In this document: in pieces, positions 36,768-46,202 of the stretch | How the letters are laid out: each line of letters begins with the position of its first letter | How positions within the stretch are numbered: the stretch's first letter is position 1 | Assembly (NCBI RefSeq): GCF_012843705.1 | Contig: NZ_JABAFQ010000006.1 | Span: forward strand, 1-64,000 | Source: Fusobacterium sp. FSA-380-WT-3A | GTDB lineage: Bacteria > Fusobacteriota > Fusobacteriia > Fusobacteriales > Fusobacteriaceae | Reading direction: 5' to 3' | DNA: 64,000 nucleotides | Program-made: the position numbers and the translations under genes | Notes under the pieces: model-generated | The model's input: the letters and a program-made list of their open reading frames with translations, nothing else | Told to the model about the DNA's origin: nothing | The model's database searches: none

Positions 36768-38885
36768 ATGAAAAATATGTTAGAAGCTTTTGGAAAAAAT
36801 TACTTTTCTGAATTAGAGCTTAAAAGTAGAGTTCCTAGTTCTATTTTTAAAGAATTCAAAGCAGTTCAAAGAGGTGAAAAAGAATTATCTATTTCTGTAG
36901 CTGAAGTTATAGCTAATGCTGTAAAAAATTGGGCTACTGAAAAAGGTGCTACACACTTTACACATTGGTTCCAACCTCTTACTGAATTAACTGCTGAAAA
37001 ACATGAGTCCTTTATATCTGTATCTTCTGATGGAAATATTTTATCTCAATTTTCAGGAAAAGAACTTATAAAAGGAGAAGCTGATTCCTCTTCTTTCCCT
37101 AATGGTGGACTTCGTTCTACTTTTGAAGCAAGAGGTTATACTGCTTGGGATATATCTTCACCAATGTTTTTAAGAGGACCTGAAAAGGCTAAAACTTTAT
37201 TTATTCCAACAGCCTTAATAGGATATCATGGAGAAACTCTTGATAAAAAAGTTCCACTTTTAAGGTCAATAAATACAGTTACAAAAGAAGCCTTAAGAAT
37301 TAAAAGAGTTCTAGGAGATTATAAATCTAATAAAATTGATGTTACTCTTGGAATAGAACAAGAATATTTTCTTATTGAAAAATCTTTCTTTGAAAAAAGA
37401 GAAGATTTAATGTTTACTGGTAGAACTTTATTTGGTTCTCTACCACCTAAAGGTCAAGAGTTAAGTGACCACTACTATGGAGCTTTAAAAGAAAAAGTAG
37501 AAGTGTTTATGGCTGAGTTAGATGCTGAAATGTGGCAGCTTGGAGTCATGGCTAAAACTAAACATAATGAAGTAGCTCCAAATCAATTTGAATTGGCTAT
37601 TATGTACTCTTCAGCCAATGTAGCAGCTGACCAAAATCAACTTTGTATGGATATGATTAAAAGAGTAGCTGATAGACATGGATTAGCTGCCTTATTACAT
37701 GAAAAACCTTTTGAAAAAGTAAATGGTTCCGGAAAACATTGTAACTGGTCTTTAAGTACTGATACTGGTGAAAATTTATTAGACCCTGAAAATCTTTCTA
37801 AAGGAAATTTAGATTTCTTAGTATTTTTAACTGCTATTATAGAAGGTGTTGATAGATATGGTGAAGTTTTAAGAGTATCTACTGCTACTCCTGGAAATGA
37901 CCATAGACTTGGAGGTTCTGAAGCTCCTCCAGCTATAATTTCAATATTTATAGGAGAACCTTTACAAGAATTGTTAGAAAATGTTGATAAAATTAATATC
38001 AATAAAACTAAAACAGAATCTATTGAATTAGGAACTTATAACTTCCCAAAAATTCCTAAAGATAGTTCTGATAGAAACAGGACTTCTCCTTTTGCTTTTA
38101 CTGGAAACAAATTTGAATATAGAATGCCTGGTTCTAGTGCTTCTCCTGCTACTCCTGTTTTTATGATAAATACTATAGTGGCTGATATTTTAAGGGAATA
38201 TGCTGATATTTTAGAAAAAACAGAAGATAAATCTAATATAAATGATGAAGTTATTAAATTAGTAAAAGATAGATACAATAAACATAAAAGAATTATCTTT
38301 AATGGAAATGGATATGATGATTCTTGGATTAAGGAAGCTGAAAATAGAGGATTACCTAATTTAAGTTGTACTGTTGAAGCTCTACCAGTTTACAAAAAAG
38401 ATTCTACTATAGACTTATTTGAAAGAAATGGAGTTTTAAGTAGAGAAGAATTAAACTCAATCTTTGTTATTTATACAGAAAGATATAATAAACAATTAAA
38501 AATAGAAACTACTACTGCTATAAGAATGGCTAGAAATGAAATATATCCAGCTATAATGAGATATATGAATAACATTGCTACTTCTATAAGAAATATTCAA
38601 GAAGCTTTAGGTAGTGACTATGAACAATGTGTTGCTGGAGATAAAAAACATCTTCTAAAAGTTATAAATGGAAAAGACCATTTAAGAAGTTCTTTAGCTG
38701 AATTAGAAAAAGATTTTGCTGAAGCAATAAGCATTAAAGACCAATATGAAAGAGCTAAATATTATAACTCTCATGTTGTTCCAAGACTTAAACATTTAAG
38801 AGAATGGGTTGATGTATTAGAACATCTTTGTGAAAAATCTTTATGGCCATTCCCTGTATATGAAGATTTATTATTCAAATTATAA
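36768..38885 (+). CDS. glnN: Glutamine synthetase type III
   Basis: A 705-residue GSIII that forms glutamine from glutamate, ammonia and ATP. The N terminus (FSELELKSRVP, THFTHWFQPLT, FPNGGLRSTFEARG) and length identify type III rather than the 450-residue type I. Catalytic segments include GIEQEYFLIEK, NGSGKHCNWSLSTD and the NDHRLGGSEAPPAI loop. I start at the ATG at 36768, with GGGAGG upstream; the frame is open for 17 codons before it but without a binding site. It is monocistronic with promoter and terminator; an inverted repeat covers its leader. Confidence 0.97.
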   Translation: MKNMLEAFGKNYFSELELKSRVPSSIFKEFKAVQRGEKELSISVAEVIANAVKNWATEKGATHFTHWFQPLTELTAEKHESFISVSSDGNILSQFSGKELIKGEADSSSFPNGGLRSTFEARGYTAWDISSPMFLRGPEKAKTLFIPTALIGYHGETLDKKVPLLRSINTVTKEALRIKRVLGDYKSNKIDVTLGIEQEYFLIEKSFFEKREDLMFTGRTLFGSLPPKGQELSDHYYGALKEKVEVFMAELDAEMWQLGVMAKTKHNEVAPNQFELAIMYSSANVAADQNQLCMDMIKRVADRHGLAALLHEKPFEKVNGSGKHCNWSLSTDTGENLLDPENLSKGNLDFLVFLTAIIEGVDRYGEVLRVSTATPGNDHRLGGSEAPPAIISIFIGEPLQELLENVDKININKTKTESIELGTYNFPKIPKDSSDRNRTSPFAFTGNKFEYRMPGSSASPATPVFMINTIVADILREYADILEKTEDKSNINDEVIKLVKDRYNKHKRIIFNGNGYDDSWIKEAENRGLPNLSCTVEALPVYKKDSTIDLFERNGVLSREELNSIFVIYTERYNKQLKIETTTAIRMARNEIYPAIMRYMNNIATSIRNIQEALGSDYEQCVAGDKKHLLKVINGKDHLRSSLAELEKDFAEAISIKDQYERAKYYNSHVVPRLKHLREWVDVLEHLCEKSLWPFPVYEDLLFKL

Positions 38886-38908
38886 TTTAATAGATTTTAG
38901 TTAATAAA

Positions 38909-38955
38909 TAAAAATCACTCTTTTATCTTTTTAGATAGAAGAGTGATTTTTTATA
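38909..38955 (+). terminator. glnN terminator
   Basis: AAAAATCACTCTTTTATCT pairs with AGATAGAAGAGTGATTTTTT around a T-rich loop, 25 bases after the glnN stop. The stem is long with one mismatch and a T run follows. Confidence 0.85.
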
Positions 38956-39114
38956 ATATTGAGTACTCATAAAAATTTTTTAATAACAAATATTAACATT
39001 TTATCTTTTATTTATAAAATTAAAAATTTTTATAATTTCTTATAATTACTGAATAATATTATATTTTCTTTTTTAAAAAAATTATTATATAATAATATAT
39101 TAAAGGAGGTTATT

Positions 39115-39996
39115 ATGAAATATTTAGGGGAATTTTTTGCATTTATAACAGCTTTAGGCTGGGCTTCAAGTTCATTATTTTTTGAACATGCTTCAAAGAG
39201 AACTGATAGTGTTTCGGTTAATGTAATAAGATTGGTTTTTGGAATTATTTTTTTAGGAAGTTTTACTCTTGTAGATAGAGGAATATTTTTACCAACCGAT
39301 TCTACTATATATAATTGGAAGTGGTTAGGATTATCTGGCTTTGTAGGTTTATTTTTAGGTGATTTATTTTTGTATGAAGCCTATACTTTAATAGGAGCTA
39401 GAATATGTATGCTTTTCATGACTATGACTCCTCTTATAGTAGGAATATTTGGATATCTTTTTCTAGGCGAGACTCTAACTTTACTTCAAATTTTGGCTAT
39501 GATAATTACTTGTAGTGGAGTTTTACTTGTAGTAATCAAACCTAAAAATAAAACTGATGAAAAAAAATTCTCTACTAAAGGAATTTTATTTATATGTATA
39601 GCAACAATTTTTGAAGCTACAGGGATAGTTCTTACTAAAATGGGTTCAATGGGATATGACCCTAGCTCCTCTACTCAAATAAGAATGATTTGTGCTTTAG
39701 GAGTATTTATACTATTTCTTACTTATAAAAAATTATGGGGTAAAGTTTTTGAAGCTACAAAAGATAAAAAAGGAATATTATTAATAATCGGTGGAACTGT
39801 CACAGCTACAGCTGGTATAACATTTTTAGTAGCTGCTCTTAATTTAGGACATGCTGGTATTATCTCTACTATCTCTTCTACAAGTCCTATTCTAATAATT
39901 CCTATTTCATATTTTATTTTTAAAGAAAAAGTAAAATTAAAAGAGATAATCGGAGCTTGTATTTCTGTATTTGGAATTGTTTTATTTTTCTTATAA
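39115..39996 (+). CDS. DMT-superfamily (EamA) transporter
   Basis: A 293-residue inner-membrane protein with about ten hydrophobic spans arranged as two EamA repeats (first repeat about 1-140, second about 150-293). Family features are the GWASSSLFFEHAS start, a conserved proline/glycine-rich ending of each half (LGETLTLLQI...GVLLVVIKP and FKEKVKLKEIIGACISVFGI). Substrate is unknown; relatives export amino acids or metabolites. AAAGGAGG is 8 bases before the ATG; a TATAAT at 39088 is a probable -10. It is a single-gene unit. Confidence 0.9.
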   Translation: MKYLGEFFAFITALGWASSSLFFEHASKRTDSVSVNVIRLVFGIIFLGSFTLVDRGIFLPTDSTIYNWKWLGLSGFVGLFLGDLFLYEAYTLIGARICMLFMTMTPLIVGIFGYLFLGETLTLLQILAMIITCSGVLLVVIKPKNKTDEKKFSTKGILFICIATIFEATGIVLTKMGSMGYDPSSSTQIRMICALGVFILFLTYKKLWGKVFEATKDKKGILLIIGGTVTATAGITFLVAALNLGHAGIISTISSTSPILIIPISYFIFKEKVKLKEIIGACISVFGIVLFFL

Positions 39997-40038
39997 AAAA
40001 TCAATAAATAATTAAAAAATTTTTTAATCATTATAAAT

Positions 40039-40083
40039 AAAAAAGCCTGAAATAAACTATAAAAAATTATTTCAGGCTTTTTT
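40039..40083. terminator. Bidirectional terminator between the DMT gene and agcS
   Basis: AAAAAAGCCTGAAATAA pairs with TTATTTCAGGCTTTTTT, a 17-bp stem with poly-T on both strands, between two convergent genes. Confidence 0.9.
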
Positions 40084-40099
40084 ATTTAATAACTAATCA

Positions 40100-41491
40100 T
40101 TAATCTTTCCAACAATCAGCATTTTTTATTTCTGGTACATTTTTAGATTTGAATACAGGGTCTACACCTTTAGCTCTTTGCTCTTGATAATCTTTAATAA
40201 CAGCAAAAGCAATTTTTGAAAGGATAGCTATTGTAATTAAATTCATTGTAGCCATAAGTCCCATAAATAAATCTGCTAAGTCCCAAACAATTTGAATATG
40301 GGCTACACACCCAAATAATACCATTCCAACTACCATTATTCTATAAATAGTTAACCAACCCTTATTAGCTTTTATAAATTCTATGTTAGTTTCACCATAA
40401 TAATAATTCCCTATTACAGAAGAAAAAGCAAAGAATAGTATACAAGCAGCTATAAATATTGAACCCCAAGAACCAACTTGAGAAACTATAGCATCTTGAG
40501 TTAATTGAATTCCATTAGAACTTCCAGAAGTATAATTTCCTGAAATTAAAATTATGAAAGCTGTACAAGAACAAATTACTATTGTATCTGTAAAAATTCC
40601 TAAAGCTTGAACTAATCCTTGTTTTACAGGGTGAGATACATCAGAAGTAGCAGCAGCATTAGGAGCACTTCCCATTCCAGCTTCATTAGAGAAAAGTCCT
40701 CTTCTAATTCCTTGCATTATAACAGCTCCAAATAATCCTCCAGCTACTGGTTTAAATCCAAAAGCACTACTGAAGATTAAAGAAAAAATAGATGGAATTA
40801 TTGCAATATTCTTTAATATTATAAAAACAGCTACAAAAATATAAGCTACAGCCATAACTGGTACTAATATTTCTGCTACACGAGCTATTCTTTTAACTCC
40901 ACCAAAAATTATAATAGCTGTAACTACAGCTAAAACAATTCCTACATGTAATCTTTGAATATTAAAAGCCTTTTCAAAAGCAAAAGATATTGTATTAGCT
41001 TGAACTGAGTTAAATATCAATCCATAAGTTATAGAAATAAGAATAGAAAATACAACTCCCATCCATCTTTTTCCTAAAGCTTTTTCCATATAATAAGCTG
41101 GTCCACCTCTAAAATGTTCTCCATCTTTTATTTTATATACTTGAGCTAAAGTACATTCTATTAAACTTGAACTAGCTCCTATAAGAGCTATAAGCCACAT
41201 CCAAAACACAGCTCCTGGCCCTCCAATAACTATTGCTATAGCAACACCAGCTAAATTTCCTGTTCCTACACAAGAAGCTATTGAAATACAAAAAGCTTGG
41301 AATGATGAAATACCATTTTTTGAACTAGAGTTTTTTCCTCCTAAAAGTTTTAACATTTCTCCTATAAGTCTAATTTGAATAAATCCTGTTTTTAGTGAGA
41401 AATAGAATCCTAATACTAGAAGTAATGCAATTAATAAATATGAATACAACCAAGTATTAACTGTTCCCACAAAATTTGATAAAGCTTCCAT
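40100..41491 (-). CDS. AGCS-family Na+/amino-acid symporter
   Basis: A 463-residue alanine/glycine:cation symporter-family protein with about eleven membrane spans. The family motif CVGTGNLAGVAIAIVIGGPG lies at residues 74-92. Other conserved stretches are SLIECTLAQVYK, FRGGPAYYMEK and the SNEAGMGSAPNAAA loop. It is driven by Na+. Being 17 bases after the glutaminase gene, it probably imports glutamine or a related amino acid, but family members also carry alanine or glycine, so the substrate is inference. Confidence 0.93.
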   Translation of the reverse strand: MEALSNFVGTVNTWLYSYLLIALLLVLGFYFSLKTGFIQIRLIGEMLKLLGGKNSSSKNGISSFQAFCISIASCVGTGNLAGVAIAIVIGGPGAVFWMWLIALIGASSSLIECTLAQVYKIKDGEHFRGGPAYYMEKALGKRWMGVVFSILISITYGLIFNSVQANTISFAFEKAFNIQRLHVGIVLAVVTAIIIFGGVKRIARVAEILVPVMAVAYIFVAVFIILKNIAIIPSIFSLIFSSAFGFKPVAGGLFGAVIMQGIRRGLFSNEAGMGSAPNAAATSDVSHPVKQGLVQALGIFTDTIVICSCTAFIILISGNYTSGSSNGIQLTQDAIVSQVGSWGSIFIAACILFFAFSSVIGNYYYGETNIEFIKANKGWLTIYRIMVVGMVLFGCVAHIQIVWDLADLFMGLMATMNLITIAILSKIAFAVIKDYQEQRAKGVDPVFKSKNVPEIKNADCWKD

Positions 41492-41508
41492 TTTTCCTCC
41501 TTAGTTTT

Positions 41509-42423
41509 TTAAAATATTGTTAAGTTTAGTTCTTTTGATAGTTCTTCTAATAAAGCAACTCCAGCCACAGAGTTCCCTTTTTTATCCAATGATGGTCCAA
41601 AAACTCCTATTCCCATTTTACCAGGAACTACTGAAACTATTCCTCCTCCTACTCCACTTTTAGATGGAATTCCAACTCTTACTGCAAATTCTCCAGAATT
41701 ATCATACATTCCACAAGTAACCATCAAAGTTTTTATTATTGTAGCTATTCTTGTGCTTATAACTTGTTCTCCTGAACTTAATTTTCCACCTCTTGCCAAA
41801 AATAATCCTATTTTAGCCAAATTTTTAGCAGTTACTTCTATTGAACATTGCTTAAAATATACATCTAAAGCGTCTTCTACATTCCCCTCTATAATCCCTT
41901 GACTTTTCAAGAAATATCCCATAGCTCTATTTTTATTTCCTGTTTCTGATTCTCCACAATAAATTTTATAGTTTACATCTAAAGTTTCATCTTCTGTTAT
42001 TTTTCTAATAAAATCTAATAACCTTTGGAATTTTTCTCTAGCATCTTTTCCATAAATCATAGAACTTACAGCTATAGCTCCAGCATTTATTAAAGGATTG
42101 TATGGTTTCTTTCTACTTGAAGTTTCCAATTTCGTTATAGAGTTAAACGGATCTCCTGTAGGTTCCATTCCCACCTTTGAAAAAACATACTCTTCTCCAT
42201 TATCTAAAATAGCTAACATCAAACTTAAAATTTTAGATATACTTTGAATAGTGAATTTTATATCATAGTCCCCAGCACCAAATTCTTCTTGGTCCATATT
42301 ATAAATATAAACTCCTAAAGCATCCTTTTTAGCTTTATCTAGTTCTGGAATATAATTAGCTACTTCACCTAATTTTGTCTTTCCTAGATTTTTTTTCACT
42401 AAACTCCTTAATAAATCTTCCAT
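41509..42423 (-). CDS. glsA: Glutaminase (serine-dependent)
   Basis: A 304-residue glutaminase that hydrolyses glutamine to glutamate and ammonia. Its beta-lactamase-like SxxK pair is Ser61/Lys64 in IQSISK. Further family marks are EPTGDPFNS, NPLINAGAI, and SGVGGGIVSVVPGKMGI. It forms an operon with the AGCS symporter: uptake plus deamidation, a common acid-resistance and nitrogen module. The promoter 47 bases upstream carries a palindrome over its -35. Confidence 0.96.
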   Translation of the reverse strand: MEDLLRSLVKKNLGKTKLGEVANYIPELDKAKKDALGVYIYNMDQEEFGAGDYDIKFTIQSISKILSLMLAILDNGEEYVFSKVGMEPTGDPFNSITKLETSSRKKPYNPLINAGAIAVSSMIYGKDAREKFQRLLDFIRKITEDETLDVNYKIYCGESETGNKNRAMGYFLKSQGIIEGNVEDALDVYFKQCSIEVTAKNLAKIGLFLARGGKLSSGEQVISTRIATIIKTLMVTCGMYDNSGEFAVRVGIPSKSGVGGGIVSVVPGKMGIGVFGPSLDKKGNSVAGVALLEELSKELNLTIF

Positions 42424-42469
42424 TTTTCCTCCAAAATATTTTTTTATGAAACTCTTTTATCATATTTTA

Positions 42470-42498
42470 AATATATAACCTTCTGACAAATATGTCAA
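42470..42498 (-). promoter_or_regulatory. glsA-agcS promoter with overlapping palindrome
   Basis: The minus strand has TTGACA (42493-42498), 17 bases and TATATT (42470-42475). A palindrome TGACA-N4-TGTCA (42484-42497) overlaps the -35, a typical position for a repressor site. Confidence 0.7.
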
Positions 42499-42633
42499 TA
42501 AAAATTTTAAATTATTGTTATATATTTTTTTTATAACCTAAATATTTCTTTTAGTTATTTTATTTTTTATGTTTTTTAACAGTTTTATCATAAATAAAAT
42601 ATATGGATTTTTCGAATTTTGTATATAGTTCTT

Positions 42634-43959
42634 TTAGTTAGCTAATATACCCATTTTAAATAAAATTTGTGTTATTATAAATATAACTGGAAAACTTATT
42701 ATAGTTCTTAATATAAAGAATTTTAATGTATCCCAAAAATCAAACCCTATTTTTGAAGCAACTAATATCATTCCTGTTTCACTTAAAAAAATTAATTGAG
42801 CAAAAGATAAAGTTCCAATCAAAAATCTTGCCATCTCACTTGGCACACTTTCTATCAATAATGAAGGTAAATACATATCTGAAAATCCAACTATCATTGA
42901 TGGGGCCATAACTTCAGCTACTTTTTGAGAAAATCCAAGTAACTTTAGTATTGGAACTAATGGCATTGAAATTATATTAAAAATAGTTGTATGTTCAGCA
43001 ATAACAAGACCTAAAGTTCCCATAAACATTATTACAGGAATAAAAGTTATATAAAGTATTCCTACTTTCTTTATAGAATCTAATAAAATTTTAACTTCAT
43101 TAGCTTTTTGAGCTGTTTCTGTAGCTTTTCTTATAGCTACAAGGACAGAAGTACTAGCTTCTTCTCCTTTAAAATCTCTTCCTAAATAATATTCATCTTT
43201 AAATTTCTTTAAAGGTAATCTTGCTATAATTATTCCAGCAATAACTGTTGAAAAAGCTATTGTAGCATAGAAAATTATAAATCTATCTGATAATCTTAAT
43301 AAATCTGAAACTACTGCAGCAAAGGATATTCCAACTATTGAAAATGAAGTAGCTATTATTACAGCTTCTCTTTGAGTATAATATCCCTTTTGATATTGTT
43401 CATCTGTTACTACTATTCCTATTGTTCCATCTCCTAAAAATGAAGCTATAGCATCTATTGCAGCATATCCTGGAACTTTAAAAACTTTTCTCATAAATGG
43501 AGCTATTAATACTCCAATAAATTCAACAAGACCAAAAGCTGTAAGTAATGGCATTAATAAAACTCCTACACAAAATGTTACCATTAATGATGGTAATAAA
43601 TCATTTGCCATCATTCCACCTGTATTAGGGTCTAATATTATACTTGGTCCTACACCATAATGAACCATTAAAAAGAAAATTGCCCCTAATATTCTAGCTG
43701 TTCCATTTATAGGCCCACAGACAAAGAATTCTTGAAAATATTTATTTTTAAAATCTCTTTTTATAAATCCTAAAATAGTTCCTAATATAGTTACACAAGA
43801 TACTATAACTACTAACACTCTTATTTCCTCTATATATCCATCTATTATTATAGATTTTATATGTCCCATTAAAATAGATGACTCTTCACCAATTTTAAAA
43901 GGTGCTAAGAAGGCTAGTATTCCTAAAATAGAATAAAATAAAAATTTAAAAATTGCCAT
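42634..43959 (-). CDS. YjiH-family (Gate domain) membrane protein
   Basis: A 441-residue polytopic protein of the nucleoside-recognition 'Gate' family, YjiH group. Ten or so hydrophobic spans are visible. Conserved regions are GPINGTARILGAIFF, DPNTGGMMANDLLPS, FLGDGTIGIVVTDEQY and the late FSDMYLPSLL and SETGMILVASK stretches. It is probably a transporter of unknown substrate. It is the last gene of the SGNH-rlmA-yjiH unit, 20 bases after rlmA. No clear terminator was seen in the 200 bases downstream. Confidence 0.85.
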   Translation of the reverse strand: MAIFKFLFYSILGILAFLAPFKIGEESSILMGHIKSIIIDGYIEEIRVLVVIVSCVTILGTILGFIKRDFKNKYFQEFFVCGPINGTARILGAIFFLMVHYGVGPSIILDPNTGGMMANDLLPSLMVTFCVGVLLMPLLTAFGLVEFIGVLIAPFMRKVFKVPGYAAIDAIASFLGDGTIGIVVTDEQYQKGYYTQREAVIIATSFSIVGISFAAVVSDLLRLSDRFIIFYATIAFSTVIAGIIIARLPLKKFKDEYYLGRDFKGEEASTSVLVAIRKATETAQKANEVKILLDSIKKVGILYITFIPVIMFMGTLGLVIAEHTTIFNIISMPLVPILKLLGFSQKVAEVMAPSMIVGFSDMYLPSLLIESVPSEMARFLIGTLSFAQLIFLSETGMILVASKIGFDFWDTLKFFILRTIISFPVIFIITQILFKMGILAN

Positions 43960-43979
43960 TTCTCCTCCTAATTATAAAA

Positions 43980-44807
43980 TTATTTTTTAAAGATATCTAT
44001 GTTGACATCTACTGTTATTTCTAATTCTTTTAAAGAAAATAATTTTTCTATCCCCTCTTTAGGACTTCTCCACCTATATGGAGTCATATTAAATAAACTT
44101 TTTATACTTTCATTTTCTTTTATATAGGTTTTATATTTACAATTCTTAGTTTCTACATATTCAAATATTTTTAAATCTTCTATTGGAGAATAAAAATCTT
44201 TCCTTATATTCTCATACACTACTTCTTTTATCTCAACTAAATGATTTTCTCCTGTAGATACTATTATTAAATATCCATCTTTTTTCAAACATCTCATCTT
44301 CTCTTCTGGAATAATCTTAGCAAACATACATATAATAAAATCTAAACTCCCATCCTCTAAAGGAAGATTTGAAGCACTAGCTACTACCCATTCAATGTCT
44401 TTATTCTTCTTTGAAGCCACTAAAACAGCTTCTTTTGATATGTCTATACCTATTATTCTATTTTCTATTTCCTTTTCACTTAAAAATTTTTTTAATCTTT
44501 CTGTATAATATCCTTCTCCACACCCTATATCCAATATATTAATGTTATTTTTGGTTAAAAGTGATATTATAGTTTCATTTACCTTTTCTGATATTCCTTG
44601 ATAATAACCTTTTTCTAAAAATTTTTTTCTACTAATAACCATATCTTTATCATCACCAGGATTTTTACTATGTTTTTGATTATCTAATAACAAATTTACA
44701 TATCCTGATTTAGATATATCATATGTATGATTATTTTTACAAGAATAACTTTTTCCATTTTTTATTAATTTCTCTTTACATTTTGGACAAATTTTGATTT
44801 CTTCCAT
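43980..44807 (-). CDS. rlmA: RlmA-type 23S rRNA guanine-N1 methyltransferase
   Basis: A 275-residue enzyme for N1-methylation of a guanine in helix 35 of 23S rRNA (G745 or G748). An N-terminal zinc ribbon has Cys7, Cys10, Cys23 and His27. The linker SKSGYVNLLLDNQKHSKNPGDD is diagnostic. A Rossmann methyltransferase domain with ILDIGCGEGYYTERL follows. Members of the II subgroup can confer tylosin resistance, which cannot be judged here. It starts 5 bases after the SGNH gene. Confidence 0.9.
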   Translation of the reverse strand: MEEIKICPKCKEKLIKNGKSYSCKNNHTYDISKSGYVNLLLDNQKHSKNPGDDKDMVISRKKFLEKGYYQGISEKVNETIISLLTKNNINILDIGCGEGYYTERLKKFLSEKEIENRIIGIDISKEAVLVASKKNKDIEWVVASASNLPLEDGSLDFIICMFAKIIPEEKMRCLKKDGYLIIVSTGENHLVEIKEVVYENIRKDFYSPIEDLKIFEYVETKNCKYKTYIKENESIKSLFNMTPYRWRSPKEGIEKLFSLKELEITVDVNIDIFKK

Positions 44808-44812
44808 TATTT

Positions 44813-45292
44813 TTATCCCTCTAAAATTTTTTTTATTTTTTTATTTAATAATTTATATCCTTCTGGGCTTAAGTGAACTCCATCAGCACTATATTTATTA
44901 TCTATTATTCCCTCTTCATTTAAAAATAAATTATGTATCATTAGTTTTTCTACAAACATTTGATTTCTCAATAAAAAATTCAAGTTTTTTATTTTTTTAT
45001 TTTTATCCTTATACATTGTTGGCAACACAGATATTAAAATAATTTTTTTAAATCTTTCCTTTAATATTTCTATTATTTTTAATAGATTATTAAAGATTTT
45101 TTCAGAGGGAATATCCCCTAATATATCATTAACTCCTACCATTAAAACTACTGTATCACCTTTTATATCTTCTCTGTCCTCAAGAAGCCACAATACATCT
45201 CTAGAACAAAATCCTGGAACCCCATAATTTTTTACATTTGGATAATTATTCCAAGCTGTTATACTATCACCTAAAAAAATTACCTTTTCCAT
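44813..45292 (-). CDS. SGNH/GDSL hydrolase
   Basis: A 159-residue SGNH-fold esterase or lipase. Block I FLGDSITAW holds the nucleophile Ser10. Block III GVNDI supplies Asn, and block V DGVHLSPEGY near residue 145 carries the Asp-His pair. Block II glycine is in NYGVPGF. There is no signal peptide, so it is probably cytoplasmic. Substrate unknown; it heads a unit with rlmA and yjiH and has an extended -10 promoter. Confidence 0.9.
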   Translation of the reverse strand: MEKVIFLGDSITAWNNYPNVKNYGVPGFCSRDVLWLLEDREDIKGDTVVLMVGVNDILGDIPSEKIFNNLLKIIEILKERFKKIILISVLPTMYKDKNKKIKNLNFLLRNQMFVEKLMIHNLFLNEEGIIDNKYSADGVHLSPEGYKLLNKKIKKILEG

Positions 45293-45333
45293 ATTTTCTC
45301 CTTAAGATAAGTTTTATTTTTAGAAATCAATCT

Positions 45334-45342
45334 ATTATACCA
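45334..45342 (-). promoter_or_regulatory. Extended -10 promoter for the SGNH gene
   Basis: The minus strand reads TGGTATAAT, an extended -10, with GGACA near the -35 position 17 bases upstream. Confidence 0.55.
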
Positions 45343-45452
45343 CATAATCCATTATTTGTCCTCTAATATTTTTTATTTAAGTCTATTTTTATGTAATTTT
45401 ATTGACACATAAAATACATATTAATCTGATAAAATGCCTTTTAAAATTTTTG

Positions 45453-45481
45453 TTGGATATTTCTATTTTTTATGATAAAAT
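45453..45481 (+). promoter_or_regulatory. Promoter before gmhB and the mur/fts cluster
   Basis: TTGGAT (45453-45458), 17-base spacer, TAAAAT (45476-45481), 43 bases before the gmhB start. A second TTGACA about 50 bases upstream has no well-spaced -10. Confidence 0.6.
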
Positions 45482-45524
45482 ACTAAGTATTTTATACAAA
45501 AATTTATTTGGAGATGATTTTTAA

Positions 45525-46088
45525 ATGAAAAAAAATAAGGCTATCTTTTTAGATAGAGATGGTACTATCAATATTGATAAAGATTATATGTATCGTATTG
45601 AAGATTTTGAGTTTGAGCCTAAAGCAGATGAAGCTTTAAAAATTTTAAATGATTTAGGTTATATACTTATTGTTGTAACTAATCAATCTGGTGTTGCTAG
45701 AGGATACTATACTGAGAAAGATATACAAACTCTTCATGAAAAACTTTCAAAAATTTTGAAAGAAAAAAATATAAATATATCTAAATTTTATTATTGTCCT
45801 CATCATCCTACTAAAGGAATTGGAGAATATAAATTAGATTGTTTTTGTAGAAAACCATATCCTGGTATGTTGTTAAAAGGAATGGATGAATTTAATATAG
45901 ACCCCTCTCTTTCTTTTATGGTAGGAGATAAATTGTCTGATGTTGAAGCTGGTTTAAAAGCAGATGTGACCCCTGTAATTTTAAAAACTAGAAATGATAT
46001 TGATTTTTCTTCTTTATCAGAAAATATTTTAGTTTTTAATTCTCTCTATGATTTTGCTATAAATTTAAAAAACTCAAATAATAATTAA
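45525..46088 (+). CDS. gmhB: D-glycero-D-manno-heptose-1,7-bisphosphate 7-phosphatase
   Basis: A 187-residue HAD phosphatase of the ADP-heptose pathway for LPS inner core. HAD motif I FLDRDGTIN gives Asp10 and Asp12. The zinc loop has CPHHP and CFCRKP, typical of GmhB. Motif IV GDKLSDVEAG follows. It precedes the cell-wall cluster by 114 bases, and the heptosyltransferases that use its product are at 59969-63901. The histidinol-phosphatase relatives are less likely here because of the LPS context. Confidence 0.93.
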   Translation: MKKNKAIFLDRDGTINIDKDYMYRIEDFEFEPKADEALKILNDLGYILIVVTNQSGVARGYYTEKDIQTLHEKLSKILKEKNINISKFYYCPHHPTKGIGEYKLDCFCRKPYPGMLLKGMDEFNIDPSLSFMVGDKLSDVEAGLKADVTPVILKTRNDIDFSSLSENILVFNSLYDFAINLKNSNNN

Positions 46089-46202
46089 ATTACAAAAATA
46101 TTTTATTTTTTATTGTAAAACAATCACTAAAAGTGTTAGAATATAAATTGGCACTTTAACTTTTTCTATAAATCTAAAAAAGGAGATTTAATTTTTATAA
46201 AA

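Noticed and set aside
46185-46202. ATT as the real murF start, because of the 17-base spacing
   Set aside because: ATT starts are very rare; the ATG gives the expected N terminus. Noted only as an odd spacing.
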